A stretch of DNA of 64,000 nucleotides, taken from positions 131,851,547-131,915,546 of the forward strand of contig CM054116.1 of assembly GCA_028673005.1 (NCBI GenBank), given 5' to 3'. Source of the stretch: Tanypteryx hageni. Its lineage: Eukaryota > Arthropoda > Insecta > Odonata > Petaluridae. Position numbers and translations under genes: made by a program. The notes below the pieces were generated by a model that did no database searches, was not told where the DNA came from, and saw nothing but the letters and a program-made list of their open reading frames with translations. Shown in pieces: positions 34,170 to 46,400 of the stretch (the stretch's first letter is position 1; each line of letters opens with the position of its first letter).

Positions 34170-36080
34170 ATCATGATGAATTCTGCTAAAATAGAAGGGT
34201 TAAGAAGTGATCCATCACTGAAATATTACACATTCAGGATGTACAGGGATGCTTGAGCTCCAGGGAATCAACTTTTGAGAACCTGCTCTAAATATGATTT
34301 CAAAGAATCTCCAAGCAGCCCAAGTGTTAGTGCTGCTGCGATGCTTGAACAAGTTTTGCTTATTTTACTTATATCTTTGTGTTGAAAACTTAAAATTATG
34401 TTTTTGGTAGCATACAGTGCAGTCATTACCTAAGTTCTAGCCACCTGTGGTTCAGAAACATCTATTGTGAAACGCCTCCATACTTAAGCTTACCTGGTCA
34501 GAGAGGTGGATTATATTTAATGTGACTGAAAGGCAGTGAAATGCCCTCATACTGAAAAATAAATAAATAAATAAAATATCCAATACCCTGTCTTTTATTC
34601 AATTTTACTGTTTCTTGAATGCTGATATTTGCTTTACCTACTTCACATTAAGATTTAAATAGAATCAAGGAATTTGTAGCTTTTAACTATAGTTAACAAT
34701 CTGTATACATTATTTATCTTACGAAATGATTAAAAACTGGTTATGCAGGAGCATTTCGTCTTTTTAATATATATATATATATATATAATTGTTTTTAGCA
34801 ATCAGTGGTTTTTTAATGTTCGGTTTTACAATGCTTTTCAGATCTGAATAATTTGGATATTGTAACAGTGTTGCCTTTCCAAATCTTAAAATATTTGTAG
34901 AATCGGAAAGATAAATCTGTAGAATTGTCTGTTAAAGGAATATTTATGCTCAAAATTCCATTTTATATATGTAAATTTAGGAAGAACTAAACACAGTTAT
35001 TTTACTCGCTTATCTAAAGAAATAAATCAGTTTTTTATGTTAATAATTATTTATTAATGGAAAAAGAAATACCTCTGTTACGAATATTTCATGCAACTAG
35101 GTATGGCAATAAAACTAAATGGCTTAACCCTAAATGAAAAATATGTAGTAAATCGATAAAATATTTTTATGATGAAAAAAGGTAAATGAAAAATTTAATT
35201 TCCTCTAATCTACTACAACGTGATTTAGGACTAAATTTAACAATTATATTTCTCTCCTGCCTTGATCGCTCTCTTTAACAGTGTCTTTCTTGCATTAAAA
35301 TTATAATGATATGCATTCTTTATGAATTGTTTTGTTAATATTAAACCTGCATTAAAGGTGCATTACTAAGACATAACTAAGAGTAAAGTGTTTACAATAG
35401 TCGCAGGTAGGTGTTCTAGCGATTGCAACAAAAAAATAGTTTTTTAAATATCTCAAACAAAACAATATATGGAAAATGTTTCAAACATAGGTTATAGAAA
35501 ATGAAATTTCCTACAACTTTTATTCCAATACATTTTTACATTCATCAAATATTAAAACAAATATTTCAAAAAAAATCTGATGTGGCCACCACATTACTTT
35601 CTCCATGAATAATATTTCTGAAAATTCCAAACAAGTTAAATGATAATGAATTTTTTAAGGAACTGCAAGAAATTTTAAAGGCTTTACAAAGAACACAAAT
35701 AGATTGATACCATAGCCTTCTGATACTGGATATAGCCAGGAATCACCAACAATTAAGAAAATTAAAAGGAGCGTTATTAAGACGTAACTAGCATCAATTG
35801 TTAACTATAGTCGCCGGTAGGTGACGTGGTTGTGGCAGCTAAAAAATGTGGTTTTTAAAAATGATTCGAACAAATGTTGTAGAATATTCAATTTCCTGCA
35901 ACATTTATAGACCCACACATATACCTATAGATATAAAATTTACAAAAATATGACAGTTTATATTTATCAAAGCTTTCACTTTGTTAAATACCTAATACAA
36001 CTAAGCATTTAATTTTGAATTCACATACACATAACATTTAAAAGATGAAAATAATCAATTAAAATCATTTTTGGCATTTA
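34170..36080. other. Intergenic, unit A
   Basis: AT-rich sequence collinear with B at 56,030-57,830. A short TA run lies near 34,767-34,787. Two related segments (AGTCGCAGGTAGGTG near 35,400 and AGTCGCCGGTAGGTG near 35,812, each followed by AAAAAAT and TTTTTAAA) look like an old tandem duplication, shortened in B. No gene seen. Confidence 0.5.
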
Positions 36081-36084
36081 TAAT

Positions 36085-37134
36085 CAGCGGCGAAATTCTG
36101 CCTAGGCAAACTAGGCAGCTGCCTAGGGCCCCAACCTCGGCGGGGGCCCCGACCAGGGGCCGAAATGGTACACATTGAGGACACAGGACAGGGAAAATAA
36201 TATGTCAATTTTTCCAAACGAAATAGAAAATAATTGGCCATAGTAAATTTTTTGACAAGTCAAGTGGCAACACTATGTTTGTGTTCTTTTTTTGTTTTGC
36301 ATCGCACCTGACTTCATTCTATAACTTGTCACTACTTGTCAGTTCGTGTTGAAAGTGTGTGCTAGAAAGTTGTATCAATTTCAATTTTGCGGCTCAAAGG
36401 TTTTATCTCCCACGCGAATATGCTGAGGTTAGTTAAGGTTACGATACAAGTAATGTTGGAAATGGAAGCTAAAGAATGTGATATAATTTTCTAGTGTATA
36501 GTGTCTTAAGATTTTATAGAATAATCCCGTAAGATAGAACATTCCGGAAATGATTAGTGAATGGTAGTACAGGAACATTCTCGAAGGTTCTAGATATTTC
36601 GATATTGTATGAGGGAAAAGGGTTATCATCACTGGTGCTATACAAGTACATCCTGGAAAAAGGCTTTTTGGACATTTATCCAAACGTGGGAATAGCGCCC
36701 CGGATGCAGTTGTGTACACCAGGGAAAAACTGTTCGGCAGAACGGTCATTTTCAGCGCTAAAGACAGTAATGAATTATTTAAGATCTACCACAGAAGAGA
36801 ACAGGCTTAATTCACTCTCTGTGCTGTACATAGAGTCAGAAATAACGCAGTCTGTGGACTATAGTGAGGTCATCCGTTCCTTTGCAGAGAAGAAAGTTCA
36901 TCGCGTGGCAATGTAATCTTGTAATTATATGAAAATGTAAAAATTATAATTTGTAAAAAAGTATAGTTGGTACTTGTCTATTTCATTTCTAAGTCTGCTT
37001 GTCTATTTTATAAAGTCAAAGTACATTAAATAAATAAAAAATAAAAGTAAAGTTTGTTTTTTGCTAAATTACCAAAAAGGGGGACCCGACTCTGTTAACT
37101 GCCTAGGGAACCTGGGTCTCTATGTCCGGGCCTG
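36085..37134 (+). mobile_element. hAT transposon with transposase C-terminus, unit A only
   Basis: A 1,050 bp element from CAGCGGCGAAATTCTG to GTCCGGGCCTG with 8 bp flanks TTTATAAT / CTTATAAT. Unit B has the uninterrupted target CTTAGAAT at 57,829-57,836. The frame 36,557-36,916 encodes the hATC dimerisation domain: KNCSAERSFSALKTVMNYLR followed by STTEENRLNSLSVLYIESEI and a proper stop. The N-terminal and catalytic parts are missing, so it is non-autonomous. Both ends contain CCTAGG-centred palindromic sequence. It inserted after A and B separated. Confidence 0.92.
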
Positions 37135-37439
37135 CTTATAATATACCTAATCATGCTTATATTTCAAAGTCAAACATAAACCTTAATTATCCTTTTATAT
37201 TCTTGGAGAGATCTGAACAAATCAATTGTAGCCTAGCCTCCCCATACTTGTAATAGGTGATTTAAAAGTGTAATTATTTGTGTAATAACCTAGATGACAT
37301 GGAACAAAAGAGCTTATTGAGTGAGCAGGGATTCTTAAATTTATAAGCGACAATAAATTAGGGCAATCAAACATATTATTAATTATTTTGTATAAAAACT
37401 TAGGTCTGTGTGGTTAAATTGAGATGAGCTAGTATATCA

Positions 37440-37678
37440 TTATAGGAAATATTGACCAGTGAAATTTCCATTTTAAATGGCAATCGATCTCAGAAATTTC
37501 TGCTGGACTCGTTCCAACATGTGGGAGTCTATTTCATAATATGGGCTCCAAATGACTGAACAATACTCTAGCAGCCTGCGGACAAGAGAAGTATACACAG
37601 CAGTGACAGCAAATAAATTAGTAAAATCAGCTGTATTCCTGCATATAAATCCAAGAGATTCCATTGCTGCATTTGAAA
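37440..37678 (-). pseudogene. Jockey/CR1-type LINE RT C-terminal fragment, unit A
   Basis: The reverse strand reads MESLGFICRNTADFTNLFAV then YTSLVRRLLEYCSVIWSPYY and LERVQQKFLR, the conserved block after the RT domain. It ends where the Tigger element starts; the N-terminal parts of a LINE in the same orientation resume at 39,820, so the Tigger probably landed inside this LINE. Confidence 0.8.
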
Positions 37679-37680
37679 TA

Positions 37681-39514
37681 CAGTAGAAGCCCTCATAACT
37701 GACCTTCGTTTAACCGAATCGCCGGATTTACTCATTTTATGCCCCTAGGTCTGAAAACTGAAATCCACAGTTGAGTGTGACATTTTACATAAAAACTACT
37801 AGTTAAAAACAGTTTAAACCATTCCTTTCATTACGCATCAATCTCACGAGTTGTCCCTTGTGCTAAAACGATTCTTATTACATAGTAATCCAATCTAGTA
37901 TGCATCTTCTGTCAGTTGTCCACAGAGTCTGCTGTGGTCTGCTGTCAGTTGTCCCACATACTAGTTCATTGTTATTTTAGCTATGATATTTAATCAATAC
38001 TAAATTATATATATATATTATATATTCATATTTATTTATAGTATATGGGTGAGATAAGAAAGAGAGTGGTTGTTTCCATGAAAACTAAGCTTTATGCTCT
38101 GGAAAGAATTGATAGGGGTGAGTCAGTAAGACAAATTTCTGTGGAGTATGGTGTTGGAGAGACAACTGCAAAAGACTGGAAAAAATCGCATGAATCTAGA
38201 AGGATTTTGCAGTCAGATTGCATCACAACTGTCTTCCCATACAGCATTAAGGAAACCAAAATTGGAAATTTTAGTAGATGCATTATGGCTTTGGTTTATG
38301 CAAGAAAGACATCATGGAATTTCAATCAGTGGACCCATACCCAAGGAAAATTAACTAACCCTAAATAAAAAAATTGGTGGTGCGCAGAAATTTACTGCAA
38401 GTAATGGATGGCTTGGACATTGGAAAAAAACGTCATGGTATCCATGTATTAATCATCACTGGAGAGAAGTTATCATCTGATCAGCATGCTGCTCAAAAAT
38501 TTCTGCAGGATTTAAGAGAGCTTATCGACCAAGATAAATCAGTTGGAGGACAACTCTGCAATATAGACGAAACAGGTCTAAATTACAAAATGTTACCAAC
38601 AAAAACGATGGCAAAAAAGGATGAGCCTGCAGCATCAGGATACAAATAATCCAAAGAAAGACTCATGTAGCTGCCTGCAGCAATGCAGCTGGAACTCACA
38701 AATTGCCGCATTTATTGTTGGTAAATCAAAAAATCCCAGAGCTTTTAAAAGTATAAATCGTTTGTCTTTACCAGTTTACTACCGATCACAAAAATCAGGC
38801 TGAATTGATTCTGCATTATTCAGAGAATGGTTTTTCATGAGTTTGTATCTTCTGAAAAAAACACTTGAAAAAACTGAACTTACCTGGAAAGGCCATTGTC
38901 ATTCTGGATAATGCTCCTTCACATCCCAATTGCAAGGAACTTAAAGATAGGGACATAACGGTCATATTTCTACCAGCGGATGTAACATCCTTAATTCAGC
39001 CTATGGATCAAGGGGTTTTAGAAACCTTAAAAAGAAGACACAGGCAAAAATTTTTGAGTTCAGTTTTGAAAGAAATAGAAGATAAAAATATAGATCATCA
39101 AAGATGTTGATGTCTTTTGATGATAAAAATTCTGAACTGGAAGAAGGAAATGAATTAAGACTATTAATGGTTGCAAGGCAAATTGAAGTTTCTGAAGATT
39201 TACAGCAAGAAGACATAAAGCAATGGATCCAAGGTGACTATTTGTTGGAGAAAGAAATTTTGGAGGATGCAGAAATCATACAGCCCATGATGGAAACAGA
39301 AGGATCAAAGTTTGAAGAGGAAGGAGAATTAAATACAGAGCCAAAAACACCTCATGCAGCAGCCAAAGATGCCCTAGATGTAGTTTTGCATTACATTGAA
39401 CTAGAGTCTGATTCAACTGTTAACGAAGTGATGCTTATAAAAAAATGGAGGGACTATGCAGTTAAACAGCACGTTACTTCATCTAAACAACTGAAAATTT
39501 TTTATTTTTCTTAA
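37681..39514 (+). mobile_element. Tigger/pogo-family transposon with frameshifted transposase, unit A
   Basis: Left end CAGTAGAAGCCCTCATAACT directly after TA. From 38,046 the N-terminal helix-turn-helix reads RKRVVVSMKTKLYALERIDR and GESVRQISVEYGVGETTAKD. The catalytic domain is present across shifted frames with all three pogo acidic motifs: NIDETGLNYK near 38,565, VILDNAPSHPN near 38,900 and QPMDQGVLETLKR near 39,000. An acidic C-terminal region ends at 39,514. At least four frame breaks inactivate it. The right terminus was not found. Confidence 0.88.
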
Positions 39515-39819
39515 AATACAGACTGTGTATATGTACTTTTCTATTGGAAAATTTTTGATTTTTAAAATAAATGACTTACTTATAACATAACATTTGTATC
39601 TGTATTGTCTTAATATATTTCATGTATGTTAAAATAAATGCGTCCTTCCTCCACATTTGCAAGGTAACTGAAAACGCCCTGCCCTCCGAGTTTACATAAT
39701 TACTACATGGGTGCAGCACTAAACAGACAATGGAAAGTTACACAGCCACTTTACCATGCCTTTCCCTAATTACTATTGGTCTTTACAAATGATTTAGTAT
39801 CTGCTTCATGGACAGGAAT

Positions 39820-40886
39820 CATGAAATTATCCTTCCAAACATCTGGAAATGGCCATTCTTAAGTGACTTATTAAAAAATATAGTAAGCGTATAAGTTAAA
39901 TAGTTAGAGCAGTGCTTCAGCAAGAGAGGAGGCCCAGCGCTCGTATTTACATCAAGCATACTAAAGGCATTAAGAACACTTATTTGAAGAACACCACAAG
40001 AGTGTAGATCAACTGTACGAGAATACTGGTATTGTGGTATTATGTTACTCGGAGTAGGATATACACTGGAATGATGTTCATCAAAGAGATTAGCAGATTC
40101 CTGAAATGAACATAATTCCACAATCTACTTATATTTAGATGGAAAGTAATCTTGAACAGAACTAATATAAGAGAGATAACAGACTCTTGACAATGACTTT
40201 CATTTAGCATGAAGAGATGCAAAAGAATTGCAATCTACACCAGATCTATTTATTTTAAGCTTCTTTTGAGTTATTTTCTTGTCATATATTAATGAAATTA
40301 TTTCTTTACTAAACCAGTTGGGAAAGTGGGATGATCCACTCTTGTGTAAAATTTCAGGAACATACAGATTATTGGTGTTATTTACAATATCATAAAAATA
40401 ACAAACAGCATCATCTAATTGTAATTCAGTCAATATAAACCAATCTATAGAGATAAAGTAATCTATCATTGCGGAATAGTTTCCTTTCCTAAAGTTGAAA
40501 GTTTCAAAATTAATATCTACATGTGGGGATACACCTACATGAAGTTCACACATAAGAGGAGGATGACAGGCATTACAAGGCAAAAGTCACATCAACATCC
40601 TGCACACTGTTCAATGAGCACTTTGTAATATCTGTTAAACACAAATCCAGAATCTCGCCATATTGTTTAAGAACTAAGTTTTTTGTACAAAATTCGGATA
40701 TTGGCAGTGAGGTAAACTTCAGGAAAGAATGTTAACCAATTAATATAAGGCAAATTGAATCGGCAAACATAAGCGAATGGGCGTCTGAACACAAATATGC
40801 AAGACGCTTTTTTCTACACGACTTTTTTGGTATATGCTTTGGTCAGATTTGGGAGGAATGTAAACACATCATTAATTAGTTTAAGA
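39820..40886 (-). pseudogene. Jockey/CR1-type LINE endonuclease-to-RT fragment, unit A
   Basis: Reverse-strand pieces include the endonuclease C-terminal part (CELHVGVSPHVDINFETFNF, IDYFISIDWFILTE), the linker (KKITQKKLKINRSGVDCNSF) and the first RT block (LDVNTSAGPPLLLKHCSNYL then IFFNKSLKNGHFQM). Multiple breaks make it inactive. Confidence 0.8.
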
Positions 40887-41112
40887 GACAGACAGACAGA
40901 CAAACGACTTTATTAGGGCGAAATTGAGACTATGCTGTCCCTTATTACATTTAACCCTTTCGTCATATAAGTAATTACAATATTTACAAAATAAGCGAAA
41001 TTAATTACATACAGATTTCAACAAAATACATATTAATTACGAGTTAATATATTTGTTAGTAGATAACAGAGCATTACCAAAGAATGCTAGTTTTGTGGGT
41101 CATAAAAATCTG
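40887..41112 (-). mobile_element. LINE 3' end with (GTCT)n tail at the A/B junction
   Basis: On the reverse strand the sequence ends CCTAATAAAGTCGTTTGTCT and runs into GTCT repeats, the usual form of a 3' end of an insect non-LTR element. It replaces the endonuclease region that continues in unit B and lies immediately before the start of unit B. Confidence 0.55.
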
Positions 41113-41632
41113 TGTATCAGTTATGTATTAACACAGAAGAAAATCCCACTGCGGAAAACACCGCTGAAATACGCATGTCCGTTAATTTAGTCCGCAAACC
41201 GCGGACATTCTGGTAGTATGCGGTAATGTTAGTTACGAATTTTTTAAATGTTTGTCTATCACTATTTTGGGAACAAAGGAGTAATCTCCGCTCTTCATAA
41301 CATTTTTATGATGAAAACAGTTTATTGATTTTAGTAGGATTGTCGATGTAATTATTTAATTTTGAGGCATGATCTATTCCAGCCGATATTTTAAGCATGT
41401 AAACAATTTAAAAAATCGTTTCACTGTATATATGAAAATAGTTTTTAACTTGAACGAGAATTTCTAAATTTACTAAAAGTTCCTTTAAAAATGAAACCAA
41501 AAGGAATTTATGATTTTATAAATAAATTTAAAGTTATTTTGATTTATACAATATCAACAAAATAAACATTAAAGAAAGACTCTAGAGTTAAAAATTCTAG
41601 ATATCGTACAAGGAGACGCTACGGACTGTAAC

Positions 41633-41888
41633 TCACAGATTCGGTTCATCTTCTACCAGTGGAGAGTGTTGTTCAATATCTATAAGAATACCTTTTCGGA
41701 ATTTCGAGCCAATGGCTTTAAGTTTAAGAGGAATAATTAATTGAAAAGTGCAAAAAAATGGACGGATTTTCTGAAATGCTTGTAACTTCGCTATCCCCGG
41801 AGTCTCTATGCTAGAGATAACGCTTAACATAAGTCTCGCGTCCCGTTCTTTTGGCATTCGAGACTCCCGCTTGCCGAATTTTTTTCTC
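41633..41888 (-). CDS. Reverse-strand exon-like open frame, unit B (intact)
   Basis: The counterpart of 15,323-15,578 but uninterrupted: an acceptor-like CAG, one base completing a split codon, then RKKFGKRESRMPKERDARLM to the closing SPLVEDEPNL and stop. About 84 residues, basic at the start and acidic at the end, with no signal peptide or membrane helix. Either this copy alone escaped the stop seen in A and C, or it regained the codon by recombination or mutation. Function unknown; no donor exon was identified upstream. Confidence 0.3.
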
Positions 41889-42360
41889 CTGCAAAATGTC
41901 CTCTTTCCTACAGGTTTTTACATCCCAATCTTCAGAAAGTAATTGTGCACGGCTAATTTTTTTACGCGAGGGAATTACTTTTAATTAATTAATAATTATC
42001 GCTTAATTATATCTGGTAATTAAGATTAAGCATATTATTTTTGTAAGCCAATAGCAGCATTGTCATTTAAAAACAATAAAAAAATTGTCGGAGTAATTTC
42101 AACTTAAAAAGAATAATACTACCTTTATGAATCACTGCGTCACTCATTAAGGAAACTCCTCCCGTAGTGGAGTGTGTTTAACAATAAGGCAATAACACAT
42201 CAAACAGTCACTTGATTTAAACTCTCATAGGAGACCGTTTCATTGTGTCAAATACTGGAAAAATCTTCGGTACTTGTCCTGTGAGATAATTCCGTTCCTT
42301 CCTTCATAATTCGCACATTATACAGAGGAACCGAAAAGCTGTCACACATTCGGTGGAAAC

Positions 42361-42478
42361 CTTTTTCTACTTGGGCCGAGCTCCCAAGGATAGTTTTCGT
42401 TGCGAAAATTGAAGTCCCGGGTTTGATTCCGGGGACTATCCTTCCAATTTGATTTACATGGGAAATCTGAAACCGTTC
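42361..42478 (+). repeat. SINE-like element, unit B copy 1 (3' truncated)
   Basis: Same element as at 16,070, with the better B-box-like GGGTTTGATTCCGGGG. Its 3' part is removed by the ~71 bp deletion private to unit B. Confidence 0.5.
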
Positions 42479-42528
42479 TCTGAGAGAAGGAATGGAAATT
42501 CTAATTTTTATCATAGAACGCTGCTTAT

Positions 42529-42711
42529 CTATCGTATTTCTTCGAATTTCGCGTAAATACTGCCGTTTTTATCACTCATTACGAGAGTGTAGCCATATGA
42601 ACAACTATTGATGGACTCGAATTCGGAATAGTCTAATAAATACACGTATTGTTTCTGTCGAACGAAAATACGCGTGTTCAATTTAATAACCCGTTCGAAT
42701 GTATTTGTCAT
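42529..42711 (-). CDS. Conserved 60-residue reverse-strand ORF, unit B
   Basis: Intact counterpart of 16,290-16,472, identical in protein sequence to the unit C copy. It starts MTNTFERVIKLNTRIFVRQK and ends KFEEIR. Function unknown. Confidence 0.35.
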   Translation of the reverse strand: MTNTFERVIKLNTRIFVRQKQYVYLLDYSEFESINSCSYGYTLVMSDKNGSIYAKFEEIR

Positions 42712-43408
42712 ATTTTATAACGTTCAATTATGAAATTTGAGAACACAAGGAGCAACATATCTGCGGTGATTTTAAAGCTATTAGAGCCAATATAAGTAGG
42801 TATTAAATAAATGATTAAATGGAAAGCTCGCATCGTTAGTTCTGTTTGGGTCGTCTTATTATTATGTTATGCAGAGACATACTTTTCCTTCCTGTTTGTT
42901 GTTGCCAACGAAAACAATCTTCGTAACCCATGAAGTAAACAAGATCTAATTGTAAGTAATAACTTTTATTTTCTTTATCGCGCCTACTGAAGATATTGAT
43001 TGAAAGGAAATGGATTATTCAGGACGAAGAAGTGAACTAAAATACGTGTAGTTTCGTTACGTTTACCTACACTCAGCTTTTGTAAGTCAAAAGACATAAA
43101 TAATTTACGACGAAGGAATGAGCGTGAGTGTAAAGATTAACGTACTTCATCTCAAGTGAGGTATGTATGAGTTAAATAATAATTCAATTTTCGATTGTTC
43201 TATCGCAAATTCTGTATTTCTTTGGCATCGCTTCTGATATGTCCTTTAGCAGTGCTTAGAATTTAAATTTATCTTGTTTTCTAAATTGATTATGTCAAAC
43301 AATGGAGGCTTATTTCTTGTGTCGTCTCTGTTGGCCGTTACCGTGGAAACCACACGATTCAGAACTAGTTCATTCTTGTTGAAAAAACTAAAGAAGACGG
43401 AGCGGAAT

Positions 43409-46400
43409 ATGAGCGGGAGAGGTAATTAACTTGTTTTTCACCAATATTATTAAAAATCTGGCATATTTCAGAACTCGGAACGTAGCCTAGCTCAGTTGAT
43501 TAGTGGAATTTTAATTAAATGCATGGTTACTTGTCGTTGCAATCAACGATCGCTATTCTAGCCCTAATTTCATCGGTACATTTTGATTCTCTCGTTATCA
43601 TGCTAGCAAGGTGCTTTACTTTACGATTTGAAACTGGTTCCGATGGATTTTTAACTTACGTTCAAGTTTTTCCTTTGTCCATATCCAAATCAACTTGGAA
43701 TTTTTCTCATTCGTTTCCTAGGATAATTTTGCTTATTTAACCTTAGCTGTGTCCGTCCGTCTTTCGAAGCATTCGTCCTCGCTACAAAGACTAACTATTA
43801 ATGCTTACACAACCAGTAAATTACTTATATAATCCTATCTCCTACAACATCTTGCTTAGCTTGAAACCATCAAAGTAGGTTTACGAGTTAATACAAACTA
43901 TAGTTTTAAGAAATTCTTTTCTTTTTGACAATCTTTGAATAGTTCAAAATGTAAAAGAAAGAGCAAAGCCGTCGACATACGTTAAATCCGAAATTCTTTT
44001 CTCATTTGTGTCGGCAGATTTTTATGATGAGTTAGCGAACGATGTTGCCCTAGGGCTGGCAATTTTTTTATCCTGCCTGCTCCTGGCGTTCTGGGTATGG
44101 GAGGTCATTAGGCGGTACTGCGTCGGGCGGCGAAGAAGATGGAATGTTGAAGACGGCGTGCCCGACGTGGTGCATGATACCGCCAATTTGCCTGTAAGTA
44201 TAATACGCGTATACTTGCGATTACATTCTTCTCTTATCTTATAAACCCTTCTAGTAGGTTATTTTATGCTGTTATTAACAAAAATGTTTCTGCTTTGATC
44301 CGCCTTCGGATCCCAAAGTATCATTTATGTATTTATTTATATATATTGAGAAACTTCGTCAACTTCACTTCATATCTACATAATTACGTCAACTCATCTT
44401 GTTGTTTTCTTTTTCAGAATGAAGAGACTCCACGAGGAATTCTCAAAAGACCTCAGGACCAGCAGCACGTGAGTGTTAATCACGATGTTCTGATTTTTCT
44501 GCATATACGTATTTACTCTGATGCATGAGTGGTGATGGTGCCAGTCATAGATGAAAATCTTTTTTTCTTTCAAAGTATTTAATGTATTAAATTATAGCTC
44601 ACATCCCAAAACTTGTTAAGATTGATAAGATTGTTAGCATGTCAGCTGATACTACCAATAGGTACTAACATTGGTAGGGATTGCAATCCCGGAGGGATAT
44701 TCTAATCCCGGGGTTACGAGATTGTGATTTTTTCAATCCCGGGATCGAGGAAAAGTGGTGGGAAATGAAAAACATACTATATTTTTAAACAACAATTTTG
44801 TATCATACGCAGACATGAAATCATCATATGCAGTTATTGAAGTAATGTCAAGTTTACACAAAATTTAAGTAACGTCAATGAAAATAACTTTTTATCAGCA
44901 GGTAAAACTATAATCAAACACGTATTTTTGGAGAAAAGGTAAAGGAAATTTAAATAACTAAAGTAGCAATTGTTGCGGTATCTTAAATTAAATTAAATGG
45001 ATTGCATTTATGTAAATTAAACGGTACTATTAGATTAAGGTTCTCCTCACTTAAAAGCTATTCACAAATTTCTGAAGTACGCCCTTAAAAAACAAAGTGC
45101 ATCTAATGTCGGGTCACTCATTCTTGATCTGTATTTATTGCACAGCATCCCTGCTGATGAAAAAGCCCTTTCTGATTCTACACTAGTAGGAGGAATAGCT
45201 AGCAACTGCTGGTAAAGAAACTGCAGATTTTCTCATTTACGTCCATTTTCACGGAAATCCTTTTGGTCTGGTGCTATTGATAATGCTAGATCATTTGAAT
45301 TATAGCAGGAGGATTATTTCTGGTGAGTAACTAAACATTGGGTAATGACCGAATCGAGTTCTTTCTTTAACTTCTCTGAATATGATGTACCAGTCTCAAA
45401 ACGTTCAGATGCTGCCGTTCGCTTAGTGTGTAAGTCATCATTTATAGATCGGCTTCTTGATGCTGATGAAACTTGCTCTTCTTTCTTGTCGGACAACTGT
45501 AGTAGAACATTTGTGGGGATCCGTTGCACGGAACACATTTACATTAAAACGGTCTGTGGAAGTTGGTATTGTAAAAATATTCAGATTTGTTCATATGGAC
45601 ACGGTACGAGTGGAGACACTGAAATCATTTTGTGATTTTAACGACGAATTTTGTCGCATACGAGCACAAGATTTCTGAGTCTTATGCTTACTCTTGAAAG
45701 AATAAATATTAAAAATGGTTCAACAGCTTATTTTTTTATCAGTTGAAAATGCACCCGTTATTCTTCCGAAATTTGCCGAAGATCCTAAGTCAGCACTTTG
45801 GTTCTAGTTCTTACACAATGTTGATGCCATTTCCAAAATGGAGGGGAAGCCGTATGTGAATTTTTGCGCATGTATAAGAATTTGGAAGAGAAAGAAATCT
45901 AAGTTATTTCCGCCCAAAGTGAAAGAATTGGAGAGGAAAAGTGCTAACGATGGTACAGCCTTCCCTCGTTTTACGAACTTAATTCGTTCCACGAAAACTG
46001 TTCGTCAGGCGAAAACTCGTAAAACAAAGATTATTTTCCCATTGCATCGTCAAACGGTAGTTCGTAAAACGAGGGAAGGTGCATTCATTCATCCATCCAT
46101 CAAGATGATCCAATCCAATTAAGTAAAGGACGCAAATTGGATGCACTCGAACAGCTAGAGATAATTATTTGTAAAGACTCGCCCCTCTTAAATAAATACC
46201 TTTTCCACAATCATTCGGCTCTATTTAGCTTACCGAATATTTTTTTAATACTTTGGATGAACATTGTTGTCTTTGGCCCTTTTACCAAGTTTTCGTAACT
46301 TTTTGTAACATTTGGCTAGTATGATGCTTTCGCCTTCGTTTCCCAACCGCTCATTCAATTACCTTAATCACCTGATGATGCTGCGATCGTAGTGAAAACG

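Larger units (their letters stand above)
14803..41112 (+). repeat. Segmental duplication unit A
   Basis: Sequence from CAGTTATGTTTTAACACAG onward aligns with unit B from about 41,113 and unit C from about 60,399, all in the same orientation. Unit A carries a complete copy of the six-exon membrane protein gene (17,168-26,528), a possible second gene start at 31,289, and a transposon-rich 3' half. Relative to B it has gained an RTE-like LINE (28,486-30,905) and a hAT element (36,085-37,134). It also keeps segments deleted from B near 19,220-20,279, 31,513-31,974 and 38,790-39,990. Confidence 0.92.
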
